Source: JANQOH01 sp965200095 (lineage in GTDB: Bacteria; Pseudomonadota; Alphaproteobacteria; UBA7887). From it: a stretch of DNA of 64,000 nt. The stretch lies in assembly GCA_965200095.1 (NCBI GenBank), contig OZ241350.1, positions 2,790,001 through 2,854,000 on the forward strand, read 5' to 3'. The notes beneath the pieces are model-generated. The model did no database searches. It had not been told where the DNA came from and worked only from the letters and a program-made list of their open reading frames with translations. The position numbers were made by a program, and so were the translations under genes. Below, in pieces: positions 63,315 to 64,000 of the stretch. Within the stretch, counting starts at the first letter, position 1. Each line of letters opens with the position of its first letter.

Positions 63315-64000
63315 GTCCCTCTCCATGGATTACGGGCCCGGCGAACCCGAGGCGGCGTCGCATGACCCGGATCGCCTCCGGGTTGTTGTCCACCAGAACG
63401 GCGCTCCGGCCGGCGCGGAGGGCGGCCTCGCCGGTCGTTCCGCTCCCCGCGAAGAAATCCAGCACCCTGTCGCCGGGGTTCGAGTGAACGCGGACGATAC
63501 GGTTCAATATCGCTATCGGCTTCTGCGTCGGATAGCCCGTCTTTTCCCTGCCGTTCGGACTCACGACCGTCTGCCACCACACATCGGTCGGCGTCTTTCC
63601 CCGCGCCGCCTTTTCCGGCCCCGCGAGACCGGGCGCCATATACGGGATGCGGTCGATATCGTCGTAGCGATACGTATATCTGTCCGGGTCCCCGGCGTAC
63701 CAGAAGATGTTGTCGTGTTTGGCGGACCAGCGTTTCCTCGATCGCGCGCCGTAGTCGTAGGCCCAGACGATCTCGTTCATGAACGACTCGCGACCGAATA
63801 TCTCGTCCAGCAACAGCTTGCAGTAATGGGATTCGCGATAGTCGATGTGAAGGAAGAACGACCCCCGGGGAGACAGGACTCGCCGGGCCTCCCTCAGCCT
63901 CGGCCCGAGGAACCCTATGAAATCGTCGAAATTGTCGTCGAACGAAGATTCGCCGACGACCCGGGTCCTGTATCGCTTGCCCCCGAAGCCGGTGCGGTCG
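63232..64000 (-). CDS. Site-specific DNA methyltransferase, start beyond window edge
   Basis: About 255 codons are visible, with the start past position 64000. The segment SFDDNFDDFIGFLGPRLREA and SFFLHIDYRESHYCK sit ahead of TGYPTQKPIAILNRIV and the SAM-binding motif DFFAGSGTTGEAALRAG. Having the SAM motif after the catalytic part marks it as a beta-class N6-adenine or N4-cytosine methyltransferase. The catalytic (S/D/N)PP(Y/W) motif lies off the window. It protects host DNA from the overlapping downstream endonuclease. Confidence 0.88.
   Translation of the reverse strand, partial: DRTGFGGKRYRTRVVGESSFDDNFDDFIGFLGPRLREARRVLSPRGSFFLHIDYRESHYCKLLLDEIFGRESFMNEIVWAYDYGARSRKRWSAKHDNIFWYAGDPDRYTYRYDDIDRIPYMAPGLAGPEKAARGKTPTDVWWQTVVSPNGREKTGYPTQKPIAILNRIVRVHSNPGDRVLDFFAGSGTTGEAALRAGRSAVLVDNNPEAIRVMRRRLGFAGPVIHGEGHAVDPRPRSQDSGDLFSRAATGLPDAG

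Overview
The window is a GC-rich chromosomal segment from a Gram-negative bacterium. The gene content best fits an alphaproteobacterium with sulfur-oxidising and heterotrophic capacity: BamB and BamD, a Sox/flavocytochrome c cluster, a BolA protein, a Flp-type pilin, leucine catabolism and a branched-chain amino-acid ABC transporter. No rRNA or tRNA gene was seen, and the species cannot be fixed from the sequence.

Layout: 0-5.5 kb carries der (cut by the left edge), a small membrane protein, bamB, a TPR membrane protein, hemD and hemC. 5.8-13.3 kb is the sulfur block: fccB-fccA divergent from soxXYZA, followed by an MMPL exporter and its LolA-like partner. 13.3-16.5 kb holds a zinc-finger protein, bolA, a 0.74-kb transposase-less element and two tandem DUF488 genes. 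16.5-27.3 kb is one long minus-strand run: mscS-like channel, CaiB-type CoA-transferase, a small HExxH protein, an MFS transporter, hisS, and methylcrotonyl-CoA carboxylase with its hydratase. A fused thiS-thiG and a Flp pilin follow.

From about 28.9 kb base composition drops and mobile or defence genes begin. An IS5-type transposase stub abuts a four-gene type I-G CRISPR effector operon (cas3, csx17, csb1, csb2). A convergent CARF gene of the Csx2/TM1812 family follows. No cas1, cas2, cas4 or repeat-spacer array is visible. Housekeeping genes bamD, recN and ligA come next. Then come two ATPase-based two-gene cassettes. The first (42.9 kb) is an AAA ATPase with a DUF3226/TOPRIM-like partner that has been split by a ~2.3-kb repeat-rich insertion. 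The second (46.9-49.0 kb) is an intact AAA ATPase translationally coupled to a small PD-(D/E)XK-like nuclease. This second pair is the best candidate here for an undescribed defence system.

49-64 kb holds pyruvate kinase and glycerate kinase, a large TbpB-like surface lipoprotein preceded by a 13-base poly-C tract, a 289-bp tandem repeat array, livF-livG-livM-livH with a binding protein, xth, pyrE, and a restriction-modification pair cut by the right edge. One palindromic repeat family (hairpins with a GAAA loop, in ~105-bp inverted pairs) links the three repeat loci at 14.6-15.3, 44.1-46.4 and 54.5-55.9 kb.
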